The notes under the pieces are model-generated. The model had not been told where the DNA came from. It searched no databases and saw only the letters and a program-made list of their open reading frames with translations. A stretch of 64,000 bases of DNA, from positions 3,419,001 to 3,483,000 of the forward strand of contig NZ_CP092831.1 in NCBI RefSeq assembly GCF_022531965.1, read 5' to 3'. The translations under genes were made by a program, and so were the position numbers. Origin of the DNA: Paenibacillus peoriae (GTDB lineage: Bacteria > Bacillota > Bacilli > Paenibacillales > Paenibacillaceae). Shown one piece after another: positions 8,054 through 16,302 of the stretch (position 1 is the stretch's first letter; each line of letters opens with the position of its first letter).

Positions 8054-8252
8054 GCCTTTCACTCTTCCCTTCATTCCACTACGCTTCACCATATCATGCC
8101 CGCGGCGGCAGAGCAATGACGACCACATTTACGTTTTAGGAATGGACATACAAAAACATGTCGAAAATCAATATATTTTCTCTAGTCTGTATACGGCTGG
8201 TTATGGTAATCTATAATGGCGTTTTCTTTCGGAGAAGAAGATTAACAGTGTT

Positions 8253-8879
8253 ATGTACATGTTAGAGAGAGGGGAATTCGCTTTGCCTACAGGACGAATT
8301 ACGATTATTACAGGCCCCATGTTCAGTGAAAAATCCGGCGAATTGATTCGCCGCTGTCAAAAACTAATCCAATACGGGCATCGTAAAGTGGTCGCTTACA
8401 AACCCGCTGAAGATAATCGTTATGCCGAGGACGAAATAGTAAGCCGGATCGGATATCGGCTGCCCGCTATCTCTATCCCCAGAAAACTCACAGATGAGCT
8501 CGTTCAGCGTATTTTGCAAGAAACACAAGATGCCGACGTGGTTGCCTTTGACGAAGTCCAGTTTTTCAGTCGTCATATTATGTCGCTCGTACAAGAGCTA
8601 GCTTATTGCGGCAAGCATGTCATTGCCGATGGGCTGAATCTGGATTACCGAGGCAAGGAATTCGGCTATGTCGGTGGTCTGCTCGCCATGGCGGATGACA
8701 TCGAGAAGCTGACTTCCTTTTGCGCTGTATGTGGCAGCTCGGAAGCAGTATTTACGCAACGTATGGTAAATGGTAAACCTTCCACTGTGGGACCTATTGT
8801 GATGATCGGCGACTCTGAGGCTTATGAGCCTCGTTGTCGAAATTGCTTTATACCTCCTCATAAAGTGAACTGCGATTAG
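8253..8879 (+). CDS. tdk: Thymidine kinase, type II, with altered P-loop
   Basis: 208 residues, normal length for type II thymidine kinase (ATP + thymidine to dTMP). Present are the DNRY motif (54-57), the catalytic Glu in FDEVQFF (Glu101), the thymidine-binding lasso segment GLNLDYRGKEFG (127-138) and a structural zinc site CAVC / CRNC (Cys157, 160, 195, 198). The P-loop reads GPMFSEKSGELI: the Gly that normally precedes the Walker A Lys is Glu26. The Lys27 and Ser28 ligands remain. Activity is therefore uncertain. RBS AGAGAGGGG can serve an internal start, but ATG 8253 is used here. Monocistronic. Confidence 0.85.
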   Translation: MYMLERGEFALPTGRITIITGPMFSEKSGELIRRCQKLIQYGHRKVVAYKPAEDNRYAEDEIVSRIGYRLPAISIPRKLTDELVQRILQETQDADVVAFDEVQFFSRHIMSLVQELAYCGKHVIADGLNLDYRGKEFGYVGGLLAMADDIEKLTSFCAVCGSSEAVFTQRMVNGKPSTVGPIVMIGDSEAYEPRCRNCFIPPHKVNCD

Positions 8880-8947
8880 TAGACAGATGGATCGACAAAC
8901 TGCAATATGCCTACGTGAGTATCAGTGACTTTTTTCTTGCATTTTTT

Positions 8948-8974
8948 TGGAACGATTCGAATCATTCCCCCGTA
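8948..8974 (+). promoter_or_regulatory. ECF-sigma type promoter of spo0M
   Basis: TGGAAC (8948-8953), a 17-base spacer and CGTA (8971-8974) match the sigma-W/ECF pattern TGAAAC-N16/17-CGTA. B. subtilis spo0M is known to be in the sigma-W regulon. The start codon lies 76 bases further on. Confidence 0.55.
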
Positions 8975-9050
8975 TATCCGGTTAAGCTGTACAAGTTTTT
9001 AGTCTTCGTTTGTATATCATGACCATGAGATTATATGGGGGGAAGGAATA

Positions 9051-9827
9051 ATGAGTTTCTTTAACAAAATCTTAGCAAGCGCAGGAATCGGTTCAGCTAA
9101 AGTCGATACGCTGGTGGATCAAGCCGTATATGTGCCTGGGGAAGAACTTAGTGGCGTCATGCGCATCAAAGGCGGCAAAATTGATCAGGAAATCGGCAAA
9201 ATTGACATCGAGCTCAAGACTGAATATATCGTGGAGCACGATGATAAAAAAACTACCACCACCTGCTGCATTGCACGAATTAAGGTATCTGACGGCTTTC
9301 ATCTAGAGCAAGGACAAGAGCTTGAAATTCCTTTTTCCTTCAGATTGCCGTTGGAAACTCCTGTTACTCACGCCAAACAGCCCGTCTGGCTGGAAACAGC
9401 ATTAGATATTGGCATGGCTTTGGACCCGACCGATCGTGATTCACTCAAAATTGAGCCACATCCCTATATGAATACAGTGTTTGAGGCGGTTCACCTGTTG
9501 GGTTTCCGATTCCGCTCCTCCTCATGCGAACGTCACCCCAAGCTTGGACGCAGTGTTCCATTCGTGCAGGAGTTTGAATTTACGCCCGGCTCGGAATATG
9601 CACGGGATATCGAGGAACTAGAGTTGGTTATGCAGTTGGAACCCGAGGGTGTGCATGTGCTTGTAGAAGTAGACCGCAGGGGCAGAGGGTTGTCTGGTTG
9701 GCTGGAGAGTGCCTTTGATATGGATGAGCGTCATGCCTGGTTGAGCTTAAGCCGGGAAGAGCTATCCTATGGACCAGATCACATAGCAGATGCGCTTGAG
9801 GAATTAATTGACAGGCAACTTAGATAA
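9051..9827 (+). CDS. spo0M: Sporulation-control protein Spo0M
   Basis: 258 residues, the family length. Spo0M proteins are arrestin-fold cytoplasmic proteins that influence early sporulation and cell division. The N-terminal half (MSFFNKILASAGIGSAKVDT, then VYVPGEELSGVMRIKGG) is the conserved arrestin-like beta domain. The C-terminal part has the WLSLSREELSYG-type end seen in the family. A GGGGGAAGG ribosome site precedes the ATG. An ECF-type promoter lies upstream and a strong terminator downstream, so the gene is monocistronic. Confidence 0.9.
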   Translation: MSFFNKILASAGIGSAKVDTLVDQAVYVPGEELSGVMRIKGGKIDQEIGKIDIELKTEYIVEHDDKKTTTTCCIARIKVSDGFHLEQGQELEIPFSFRLPLETPVTHAKQPVWLETALDIGMALDPTDRDSLKIEPHPYMNTVFEAVHLLGFRFRSSSCERHPKLGRSVPFVQEFEFTPGSEYARDIEELELVMQLEPEGVHVLVEVDRRGRGLSGWLESAFDMDERHAWLSLSREELSYGPDHIADALEELIDRQLR

Positions 9828-9845
9828 CAATGTAGAACATAGGCA

Positions 9846-9887
9846 AAAAACTCCTAACCAATTACTACATGGGTTGGGAGTTTTTAT
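9846..9887 (+). terminator. Terminator of spo0M
   Basis: AAAAACTCCTAACC (9846-9859) pairs with GGTTGGGAGTTTTT (9872-9885) with one G-T pair. The flanking A- and T-runs suit both the plus-strand spo0M and the minus-strand gene at 9934-10338. Confidence 0.8.
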
Positions 9888-9933
9888 TAGTTTAAGAATT
9901 CTCTTAATGATGGTCCTCAACAGTCTGTATAGA

Positions 9934-10338
9934 CTAAAGTGGCAACATATCTTGTCTTTCCGCCTTATGTTTACACTCTTTGCAGACCCCATACAGCGAT
10001 CCATTGTCATCCGCATAGAAGGTTAATTTCTCTTCTTTTTTACAAAAGGAACATTTTTGCTTGCCAGTGCCCTGGATTGAGTCAGACAGTCCAAATCCAG
10101 TTTGGGCCTGAATACCTGCTGCTTTTGTATTCACGCGTGAACCGGAAGACCCTTTAGACTTAGATTCATTTCCAGTGCGGGATTGTCGAGCAGACTTACG
10201 AGGACGAAATTCAACGACATTACTGCCCCGCTGTTCATTCACTTGTTTGTTGCTGCTGCGATTACGCCTTGCTTTAACAATCAAACCCAATGCCACCAAC
10301 AACACGCCGAAGAACACCCAAGTCAGACTATTCCACAT
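9934..10338 (-). CDS. Small membrane protein with C-terminal zinc ribbon
   Basis: 134 residues, no name known to me. One N-terminal transmembrane helix (about 4-23) is followed by a long basic, Ser/Asn/Arg-rich linker (24-90). A C-terminal four-cysteine zinc ribbon follows: CSFCKKEE near 96-103 and CKECKHKA near 119-126. The topology suggests a membrane anchor with a cytosolic zinc-binding head. Convergent with spo0M and sharing its terminator. Function unknown. Confidence 0.65.
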   Translation of the reverse strand: MWNSLTWVFFGVLLVALGLIVKARRNRSSNKQVNEQRGSNVVEFRPRKSARQSRTGNESKSKGSSGSRVNTKAAGIQAQTGFGLSDSIQGTGKQKCSFCKKEEKLTFYADDNGSLYGVCKECKHKAERQDMLPL

Positions 10339-10460
10339 GCTCTCATCCCCGCCTTTGCTTTAGAATCAATTGGGTTAATACCACTAGCCCGTTCAATGCG
10401 ATGACTTAGCCTATAGTTTTATTCATTAAAATATACCCGTGTGTACAGCCTCTGTGCTGT

Positions 10461-10637
10461 TCATCCAATGCCTACCCACATAACCGTACCCTCCACTACA
10501 ACATCCGACTCGCCTCTTAGCAAGAAATTGAGCATGTTAGGTAAATCATCTTCTCCTGAGGAGTACATTGACCGTTTTACAAATTGTACATCATCCTTTT
10601 GAAAAACGATAATATCTACTCTAGGGAAATCGTTCTC
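10461..10637 (-). pseudogene. Coding remnant, C-terminal fragment of an unknown protein
   Basis: An open frame of 58 codons runs from just after a TGA-TAA pair (10643-10638) to a TGA (10463-10461). It reads as a plausible protein end (PRVDIIVFQKDDVQFVKRSM ... MWVGIG) but has no start codon before residue 25 and no ribosome site. It looks like the 3' end of a lost gene. The rest of the 10339-10702 gap shows no other feature I can support. Confidence 0.3.
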
Positions 10638-10702
10638 TTATCAAAATGCTTATCTACTGCTCAATGGTGAGAACAAGAACAAAAATGCCTCAGATGGCTA
10701 CA

Positions 10703-11206
10703 TTACTCCCCTTGATAATAAAAATCAATGAATCTTTTCGTCAACGGATTAAACTTATCAAAGCGTTTGCGATGCGGTAAAAAACCTGACTTATGTACTT
10801 GTTCAGCTAGTGTTTCTACATGTTCAAATCGCTTGAAAAAAGGCAACGCGAAAGTGTAGATATCTTCAATAATCTCTTGGATCACGCGCTCTCTTTCTGC
10901 TTCTGTGGACACAAGGTAATCCCTGTTTCCCGTATATTTCTTAGTCAGAGCAATCAACTCACTCTGAAAACAAGCCCCCGTACTATACTTCTTTTTTATT
11001 TTTTTGGATTCCACGATAATATAAACTTTTAATGCACCATATTTAGTCGCACCAAAATAAATTTCAAATATAAATTCCTTGGTGTCTTTTTTCAAAACTT
11101 TTCTGCTTTTCAGATACTTAAAATCATTCAAAAATGGTGTGGCTATGATTTTATCTATCGCTAACTGACGTAGGTCACTTGCTTTAAGTTCAGTCTTATT
11201 GTCCAT
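10703..11206 (-). CDS. Hypothetical protein, AT-rich accessory gene
   Basis: 167 residues from the ATG at 11206, chosen because GGAG lies eight bases upstream; the longer frame to 11257 lacks a ribosome site. The protein is rich in Lys, Phe and Ile, with a mixed N-terminal part (IYFGATKYGALKVYIIVESKK) and a helical C-terminal half. No signal peptide or membrane helix, and I do not recognise a family. Base composition is lower in G+C than the housekeeping genes around it, suggesting an acquired gene. Confidence 0.55.
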   Translation of the reverse strand: MDNKTELKASDLRQLAIDKIIATPFLNDFKYLKSRKVLKKDTKEFIFEIYFGATKYGALKVYIIVESKKIKKKYSTGACFQSELIALTKKYTGNRDYLVSTEAERERVIQEIIEDIYTFALPFFKRFEHVETLAEQVHKSGFLPHRKRFDKFNPLTKRFIDFYYQGE

Positions 11207-11310
11207 GATGTCACTCCAACCCAAAGAATTTCCCACCATTATATCATATCGTTCCAATTACAGGCTCTTCTTATCTCCACTCTTTAATTGCAATGTATTA
11301 ATAAAAAACA

Positions 11311-11338
11311 GAAAAAAGCCGCTCACAATAGAGCAGCT
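11311..11338 (-). terminator. Terminator of the chemoreceptor gene
   Basis: On the minus strand AGCTGCTC-TATTGT-GAGCGGCT is followed by TTTTTT. Confidence 0.7.
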
Positions 11339-11370
11339 ATTCCTCTGAGACATAAAAAGCAGTATATGAA

Positions 11371-13071
11371 TTATACTTTGAATTTACCAATTTGTCCTTG
11401 CAGATCTTCTGCCATTTTGGACAGGTTTCTTGCAGAGGAAGCAATTTCCTCCATCGATGCCAGTTGTTCTTGAGTCGCAGCAGACACGTGCTGTGTCCCG
11501 GCTGCAGCCTCCTCAGCAATTGCTGAAATTTGTTTAACAAAGCCAACAATCTCATCGGTACTTGCAGACATTTGTTCCGATCCAGCAGAGACCTCTTCAA
11601 TTTCACTGGCCACTTTATTTACGGTTTCCTGAATGAGTTCAAAGGATGCGCCTGCATTTTGTACAACTTCACGACCTGTCATGACATCCTTCCCGTTGGA
11701 CGCTACCGCCTCAATAGCATGGGTAGTATCCTTTTGAATCAATCCCACAAGCTCCGTAATTTGTTGAGCAGAATGAGCCGATTGTTCAGCCAACTTGCGA
11801 ACTTCGCCTGCAACTACAGCAAATCCGCGACCATGTTCTCCTGCACGTGCCGCTTCAATCGCAGCATTCAAGGCAAGAAGGTTGGTCTGACTAGAAATAT
11901 TGGTGATAACATCAATGATCTTGCCAATTTCGTCTGAGCGCTCTCCCAATCCAGCCATGAGATCTGCCAATCCATTCATAGAATCATTCACGGCATTCAT
12001 CTGCGTAACTGCCTGTTGAATCATCTGGTTACCTTCAGCCGATTTATGGGCCGCATCTTGCGCAGATGCAAATACATTTTGCGCACGGATGGCGATTTGC
12101 TCAACACCGATAGACATTTCCTCAATAGCTTGGGACGATTTCGTCACCATATGCACCTGGTCTCCTGTTCCAGTAGCTACTTCTTGCACCGTTTCGGTTA
12201 TTTGTGCAGAAGCTTGGCTATTTTGCTCTGCGCTGGCCGTCAATTCTTCTGAGGAAGTGGTTACCAGCTCAGTCGTCTTACTCACAGATTGAATCAGTTC
12301 ACGAAGGTTCTCAACCATGACATTGAAAGAATGTGCCAACGTACTGATTTCGTCCTTGCCCTTCACAATGATAGCTTCACTTGTAAGATCACCCGATGCG
12401 ATACTTTCAGCAGCACGACTGATTCGCAAGATAGGTTTAGAAATAATTTGGGCTATGATGATTGCCATGATCAATGCTAATATAACGGCTGCAACGCTCA
12501 AAACGATGACCAGTTGTCTACCTGAAATAAAGTTGTCAACCGCTTCTTTCGTAGTTTGTTTAGATCCATCTGCATTCAATTTAATGAGCTGACTGATCAT
12601 ATCGTTTGAACTATACCATAACTTATAGGACTCTTGATGAAGGATGCTTGATTGAGTGTAATCATTAGCTTTACCCGCTTCAATCACTTCTGGCAACTTA
12701 GCCAAATACTCCGTATAATTTTTGGAGAATTCTTCATACATTTCGCGTTCTTTAGGGGTAGCAATTAATTTTTCGTATGTTTTTCGGCCGTCCTCAACCT
12801 TTTTTAGAACCTTATCAAATTCGGCCTGAACCTTCTCCATTTCCTCCGCGTCGCGTTCTACAATAATGTTTAATGAGATCCGCTCTACATCAGATATATC
12901 ACCATTTAGTGTTCCCAGGATAGTCACACTTGGCATCCAATGGCTATCTATTTCCATCGAAGTGTCGCCTAAATTTTTCATTTTTGAGATAGATGTTGTA
13001 CTAATGACAATCAATAATATTATTACCGCAAGAAAACCCAATATCAATTTTGTTCGAATGTTAAATTTCAT
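11371..13071 (-). CDS. Methyl-accepting chemotaxis protein
   Basis: 566 residues with classic receptor layout. First transmembrane helix about 9-26, periplasm-type four-helix-bundle sensor domain about 30-185, second transmembrane helix about 190-211, HAMP domain about 212-265, then a long cytoplasmic signalling coiled coil. The hairpin tip that binds CheA/CheW is present: [20 protein letters not shown] followed by [18 protein letters not shown]. The ligand cannot be predicted. It stands alone, with a sigma-D type promoter upstream and its own terminator. Confidence 0.9.
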   Translation of the reverse strand: MKFNIRTKLILGFLAVIILLIVISTTSISKMKNLGDTSMEIDSHWMPSVTILGTLNGDISDVERISLNIIVERDAEEMEKVQAEFDKVLKKVEDGRKTYEKLIATPKEREMYEEFSKNYTEYLAKLPEVIEAGKANDYTQSSILHQESYKLWYSSNDMISQLIKLNADGSKQTTKEAVDNFISGRQLVIVLSVAAVILALIMAIIIAQIISKPILRISRAAESIASGDLTSEAIIVKGKDEISTLAHSFNVMVENLRELIQSVSKTTELVTTSSEELTASAEQNSQASAQITETVQEVATGTGDQVHMVTKSSQAIEEMSIGVEQIAIRAQNVFASAQDAAHKSAEGNQMIQQAVTQMNAVNDSMNGLADLMAGLGERSDEIGKIIDVITNISSQTNLLALNAAIEAARAGEHGRGFAVVAGEVRKLAEQSAHSAQQITELVGLIQKDTTHAIEAVASNGKDVMTGREVVQNAGASFELIQETVNKVASEIEEVSAGSEQMSASTDEIVGFVKQISAIAEEAAAGTQHVSAATQEQLASMEEIASSARNLSKMAEDLQGQIGKFKV

Positions 13072-13106
13072 ATATTCGCTCCTCAGTTCTCTTTATATTA
13101 GATACT

Positions 13107-13134
13107 ATATCGACAAGAAACGACACATAGTTTA
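13107..13134 (-). promoter_or_regulatory. Sigma-D (motility) promoter of the chemoreceptor gene
   Basis: On the minus strand TAAA (13134-13131), 16 bases, then GTCGATAT (13114-13107) resemble the sigma-D consensus TAAA-N15-GCCGATAT. It lies about 35 bases before the start codon. The rest of 13135-13333 shows nothing further. Confidence 0.6.
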
Positions 13135-13333
13135 TATCAAAATTAAAGAGAATTTCAGAACTGTCTACAAAAGGAAAATTTTTCTTTGTGATGGTTAGCG
13201 GAACTAATTCAGGTTTATATTATATACCTCTTGTAGAGTATTATGTTTTATAATTCCCAACAATTGTACCGTCATATATAGCAAGAGAGATGCTGCAAAT
13301 CTTTATTCACTTATTGCATCAAACTTCTAAGTT

Positions 13334-13361
13334 TAAAAAAAAGATACCCAAAACGGGTATC
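13334..13361 (-). terminator. Terminator of the methyltransferase gene
   Basis: AGATACCC (13341-13348) and GGGTATCT (13354-13361) form a perfect stem, with seven T on the minus strand after it (13340-13334). Confidence 0.8.
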
Positions 13362-13371
13362 TCTTTATGTT

Positions 13372-14121
13372 TTACTTCCTAGCAATCACCATAAATCGTT
13401 CTGAATTTGTCCTTATTCCTATTTCGGTTTGGTTTTCCAAAATAAATTGTTGGAGTATTTGAAAATCAATTTCTTTTTCTCCGAAGTTAGGAACTATTGG
13501 AGTGTATTTCAAGAGAAATATTAAGTCTGCAGGAGTCTGATAATATTCGGTTGCATTGAATTCAAATGACTGTATGTCGTTAAAGCCCGCATCACTTAAT
13601 TCCGTAATATATTTAGCTTTTAACGAGTCTTTCTTAGCACCCCATGCCTGTCCTCTTCCAAACGCTTCTTTAATATTTAATTTGTCGTTTTCGCTTACTT
13701 GCTGTGTCAGGAACATACCACCCTTTACTAACACCTTTTCTATTTCTTTTGCATAAAAACATGAGTGTCGAGAAGAGATTACATTAAAGAAGTTCTCAGG
13801 AAAATTTAGATTTTCAGCACCCATCTGGAGAAAACGAACATTTGCTATGTCTGATTCAGCAGAATTCTTGGTTGCTGTTTCAATCATTCCGGTGGAATGG
13901 TCAATCCCAACTAGAAGTAATGCAGAATCTGCTATTGATAAAATGGCTTCCCCGCCGCCAGTACCGATGTCAAGCAATATGTCCGACTTCTTGCATGTCT
14001 TCGCTACTTCATTGTAGAAGTCCCATTTTACGCCTTTGGAGATACATTTCACGTTACTGAAATCCCATCCGTTGATTTTTCCAATCTTATCATAAAACTC
14101 TTTATACTCTATTGAATTCAT
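13372..14121 (-). CDS. Class I SAM-dependent methyltransferase
   Basis: 249 residues. The SAM-binding motif I is LLDIGTGGGEA (about 49-59), with the acidic end of strand 2 at GIDHSTGM. The lid sequence FLTQQVSENDKLN and the C-terminal NFGEKEIDFQILQQFI with RTNSERFMVIARK are as in a family found in many Bacillus genomes with unproven substrate. Its ribosome site GGAAGGTG lies at the end of a short upstream frame whose stop abuts this ATG. It is a single gene in the accessory region and may be resistance-like, but no substrate can be read from the sequence. Confidence 0.8.
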   Translation of the reverse strand: MNSIEYKEFYDKIGKINGWDFSNVKCISKGVKWDFYNEVAKTCKKSDILLDIGTGGGEAILSIADSALLLVGIDHSTGMIETATKNSAESDIANVRFLQMGAENLNFPENFFNVISSRHSCFYAKEIEKVLVKGGMFLTQQVSENDKLNIKEAFGRGQAWGAKKDSLKAKYITELSDAGFNDIQSFEFNATEYYQTPADLIFLLKYTPIVPNFGEKEIDFQILQQFILENQTEIGIRTNSERFMVIARK

Positions 14122-14124
14122 TTA

Positions 14125-14440
14125 CTTTTCACCTTCCAAATAAGGATAAAAGCTACGGGCTAGCAGACCGATATTCAAAATTTTAGTTTGTTTAGTCAAA
14201 AGGATAGACTCCCCCCTTGACGGCTGGTACGCGTTTTTTTCCAACCCGGAAACTAAATACTTCGAACAATACGGAAAGACATCCGATTCACCTCATTTGA
14301 AAGATTGTTTCAATTATATTTCTAATAGAACTTGTCGATCAAGCATATTCTTCGCACCAACACCATTGTACGTCCACTAGAATAAAAGCTGAGACGCTCA
14401 CCATGCCATTATCTTTAATGAAGGAGCCGTACAACAGTAC
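14125..14440. other. Gene-poor stretch upstream of the methyltransferase
   Basis: No intact gene. A minus-strand frame runs open to a TAA that touches the methyltransferase ATG. Its last 25 codons start at a TTG (14199) with GGGGGGAG eight bases upstream and could be a leader peptide. The rest, next to the recombinase remnant, carries only broken frames. Confidence 0.35.
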
Positions 14441-15224
14441 TTAAAGGGCGAAAGCTAATACAAGCAAAGCCCATGGCAGACTATTGGCAGCGGTACGATT
14501 GATTAGACAGAATATAAGGTTGGCAATGCAGAAATAGGCTTCAGAGTAGCGGTCTTTATAACGCATCCAGCTTTTTATCTTGTTAACTGATCTGAAGGAA
14601 AAATAAACATACTTCTCCTTCTTATTCTTAGCATTCTTCACAAATATACTTTTGTGCTTGAAATCAAAGGATTCTGGCTGTAGACTCAGGCATTCACCTT
14701 TTCTCATCCCCTTACCAAGCAGTAAACAGGTAATTGCATAGTTTCGAATACCCATGAAAAGTAGCCGCATCAAATTGACCCAACACCTTTTTGATTTGTT
14801 CTGTTGTTAAAGTCTTATTTACCTTACGTTATACTTTCGGGTTCTCAATGCTTCAACCGGATTTTTTGGTATTTCAAGTTCCTCTTCGTAGAGATAATTG
14901 AAGAACACCTTTATATTCCGAATATAGTTTGCAATTGTGGTTGTGGAAATGTTCTTCTTGAGGTCTGAATATTTCTCTAGGTGCTTCTTCTCCTAGTCTC
15001 CACCTATTGACTACTGTATACTTCCAAGGTTCCTGCAAATATTTAATGTACTGCCGGAAGTGTCAAGACTGAACTTTCTTCACGTATTCAATCTGATACT
15101 GATCTTGTAAATGCTTACCGAACAACTTTATGGTCAGTTTCGTAACTACTAAAGTTTTACGTGCAATATTCTTAGACGAACAGTAAAGCATAAAACTATA
15201 CAGTTGAAATTCAAAATCTTCCAT
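14441..15224 (-). pseudogene. Degenerate tyrosine recombinase / integrase
   Basis: Pieces of one integrase can be followed in different frames. An N-terminal arm begins at ATG 15224 (MEDFEFQLYSFMLYCSSKN) and runs into an in-frame TGA. A core-binding piece is of the type ISTTTIANYIRNIKVFFNYL. A third piece has KTLTTEQIKKVLGQF. The start of the catalytic domain is NYAITCLLLGKGMRKGECLSL, which includes the first catalytic Arg. At least three frameshifts and one stop separate them, and the C-terminal H-R-Y catalytic part is missing or replaced. Clearly inactive. It marks an old mobile-element insertion downstream of spo0A. Confidence 0.75.
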
Positions 15225-15227
15225 AAA

Positions 15228-15277
15228 AAAATACCGCTGATCTATTGGTCACGGATGACCCAATAAATCAGCGGTAT
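15228..15277 (-). terminator. Long-stem terminator, copy B of the spo0A-type terminator
   Basis: The arms 15231-15251 and 15256-15277 form an almost perfect stem of about 20 bp with a CGGA loop, followed on the minus strand by seven T and, at once, by the recombinase ATG. It is related in sequence to the hairpin at 16119-16171. Confidence 0.8.
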
Positions 15278-15295
15278 TGGCTGAATTGTTATGCT

Positions 15296-15355
15296 TCACC
15301 TTATTCTCAATCTGTAGTTTATCTGCCACCACTGCGATGAACTTTCGATTCCTGA
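15296..15355 (-). pseudogene. Degenerate second copy of the spo0A 3' end
   Basis: In one frame it reads NRKFIAVVADKLQIENKVK, against [19 protein letters not shown] at the true Spo0A C-terminus. The DNA is about 80 percent alike by eye over some 57 bases (compare 16308-16365). There is no stop at the matching position. The copy runs straight into hairpin copy B. Confidence 0.75.
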
Positions 15356-15365
15356 GGTGAGCGTC

Positions 15366-15736
15366 TCAATTCGGAATATACCCTGCTATGCCTTCAAAAG
15401 AATAACCGGATCCTCCATTACCAAGCTCGTTAAAATCAGTGGTATAGAAGTGATCTGTACCGTTATAGTATCTATATAACGGTGATGTGTCTGGTTGCTG
15501 TTGCGGGAAAATGTAACCTTGTATGCCTTCAAGGCTATAACCATTCATGCCATTGCCAAGCTCATCAAAATTAATGGTATAAAAGTGATCTGTACCATTA
15601 TAGTATCTATATAACGGTGATGTATCTGGTTGCTGTTGCGAGAAAATGTAACCTTGTATGCCTTCAAGTCTATATCCACTCATACCGTTGCCAAGCTCAT
15701 CAAAATTAGTGGTATAGAAATGGTCAACGTTGTTGT
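15366..15736 (-). repeat. Tandem 135-bp coding repeat, three units
   Basis: Three in-frame units of 135, 135 and about 115 bp encode the PLYRYYN modules. Units two and three are the closest to each other. The arrangement favours gain or loss of whole units. Confidence 0.75.
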
Positions 15737-15839
15737 AGTAACGATACAGCGGAACGGTTCCGTCGGCTGCACTTACAGAACTAAATGTGGAGAACATTGC
15801 AAACATAAACAATAAAATTACGGCGATTCTTTTTTTCAC
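15366..15839 (-). CDS. Secreted protein of three DUF5648-like repeats
   Basis: 157 residues from a GTG at 15839, chosen because AGGAGG lies ten bases upstream; the ATG at 15863 lies before that site. A Sec signal peptide (KKRIAVILLFMFAMFSTFSS, cleaved near SVSA-A) is followed by three tandem units of 45, 45 and 38 residues. Each has the pattern PLYRYYN-x-x-DHFYTT-x-x-DELGNG and ends EGIQGYI. This pattern is found in secreted proteins of many bacteria, often beside peptidase or glycosidase domains. Here it stands alone. It lies between the true spo0A end and the degenerate copy, so it was probably brought in with that rearrangement. Confidence 0.7.
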   Translation of the reverse strand: MKKRIAVILLFMFAMFSTFSSVSAADGTVPLYRYYNNVDHFYTTNFDELGNGMSGYRLEGIQGYIFSQQQPDTSPLYRYYNGTDHFYTINFDELGNGMNGYSLEGIQGYIFPQQQPDTSPLYRYYNGTDHFYTTDFNELGNGGSGYSFEGIAGYIPN

Positions 15840-15999
15840 AACAACCAAGCCTCCTATGGGCAAAGTATTTAAGCTGGCCAGCTACCATTCTAGTATTGCA
15901 TTTATCTAATCCATATACAATAGTAAAAAGGTACTAATATGTTTTTTTGAAATTTTTATCCAATGTTTGAATTTATATATTATTTTTTTAATATTTCAT

Positions 16000-16123
16000 T
16001 TCGTTTTGTTCACCACTTCCGACCAAAATTGTTTAGTACTTATTGGATTACAAGCTTTTACTCGTCCTGTCTCAAGTAGATACTTGATATGGTGACGGGG
16101 AATTTCAAAATCGTTTATAAAAA
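16000..16123 (-). pseudogene. Short coding remnant after the spo0A terminator
   Basis: A frame of about 40 codons (NDFEIPRHHIKYLLETGRVK ... NKTK, then stop near 16000) begins right after the terminator. It opens with the same DFE-type codons as the recombinase remnant at 15224, then diverges. No start codon. It is likely part of the same duplication. The 15864-16000 stretch holds nothing else I can support. Confidence 0.35.
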
Positions 16124-16171
16124 ATACCGCTCCTTTACTGGTCTTTGGAAGAACCAATAAAAAGGCGGTAT
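16119..16171 (-). terminator. Terminator downstream of spo0A, copy A
   Basis: On the minus strand ATACCGCC ... GGAGCGGTAT closes an imperfect stem of about 20 bp, followed by TTTTTT. It lies about 130 bases after the spo0A stop. Confidence 0.7.
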
Positions 16172-16302
16172 CAGTTGTCTACTATTCAGAAGTTAATCGG
16201 TATCGGGACGACTGTTATGGAGATTCGTAGCCGTCCCTACAATTATCATTCATAAATGTCAAAACCCAAGAATTCCTTGCTTTATCAATCATTCTGATCC
16301 TT

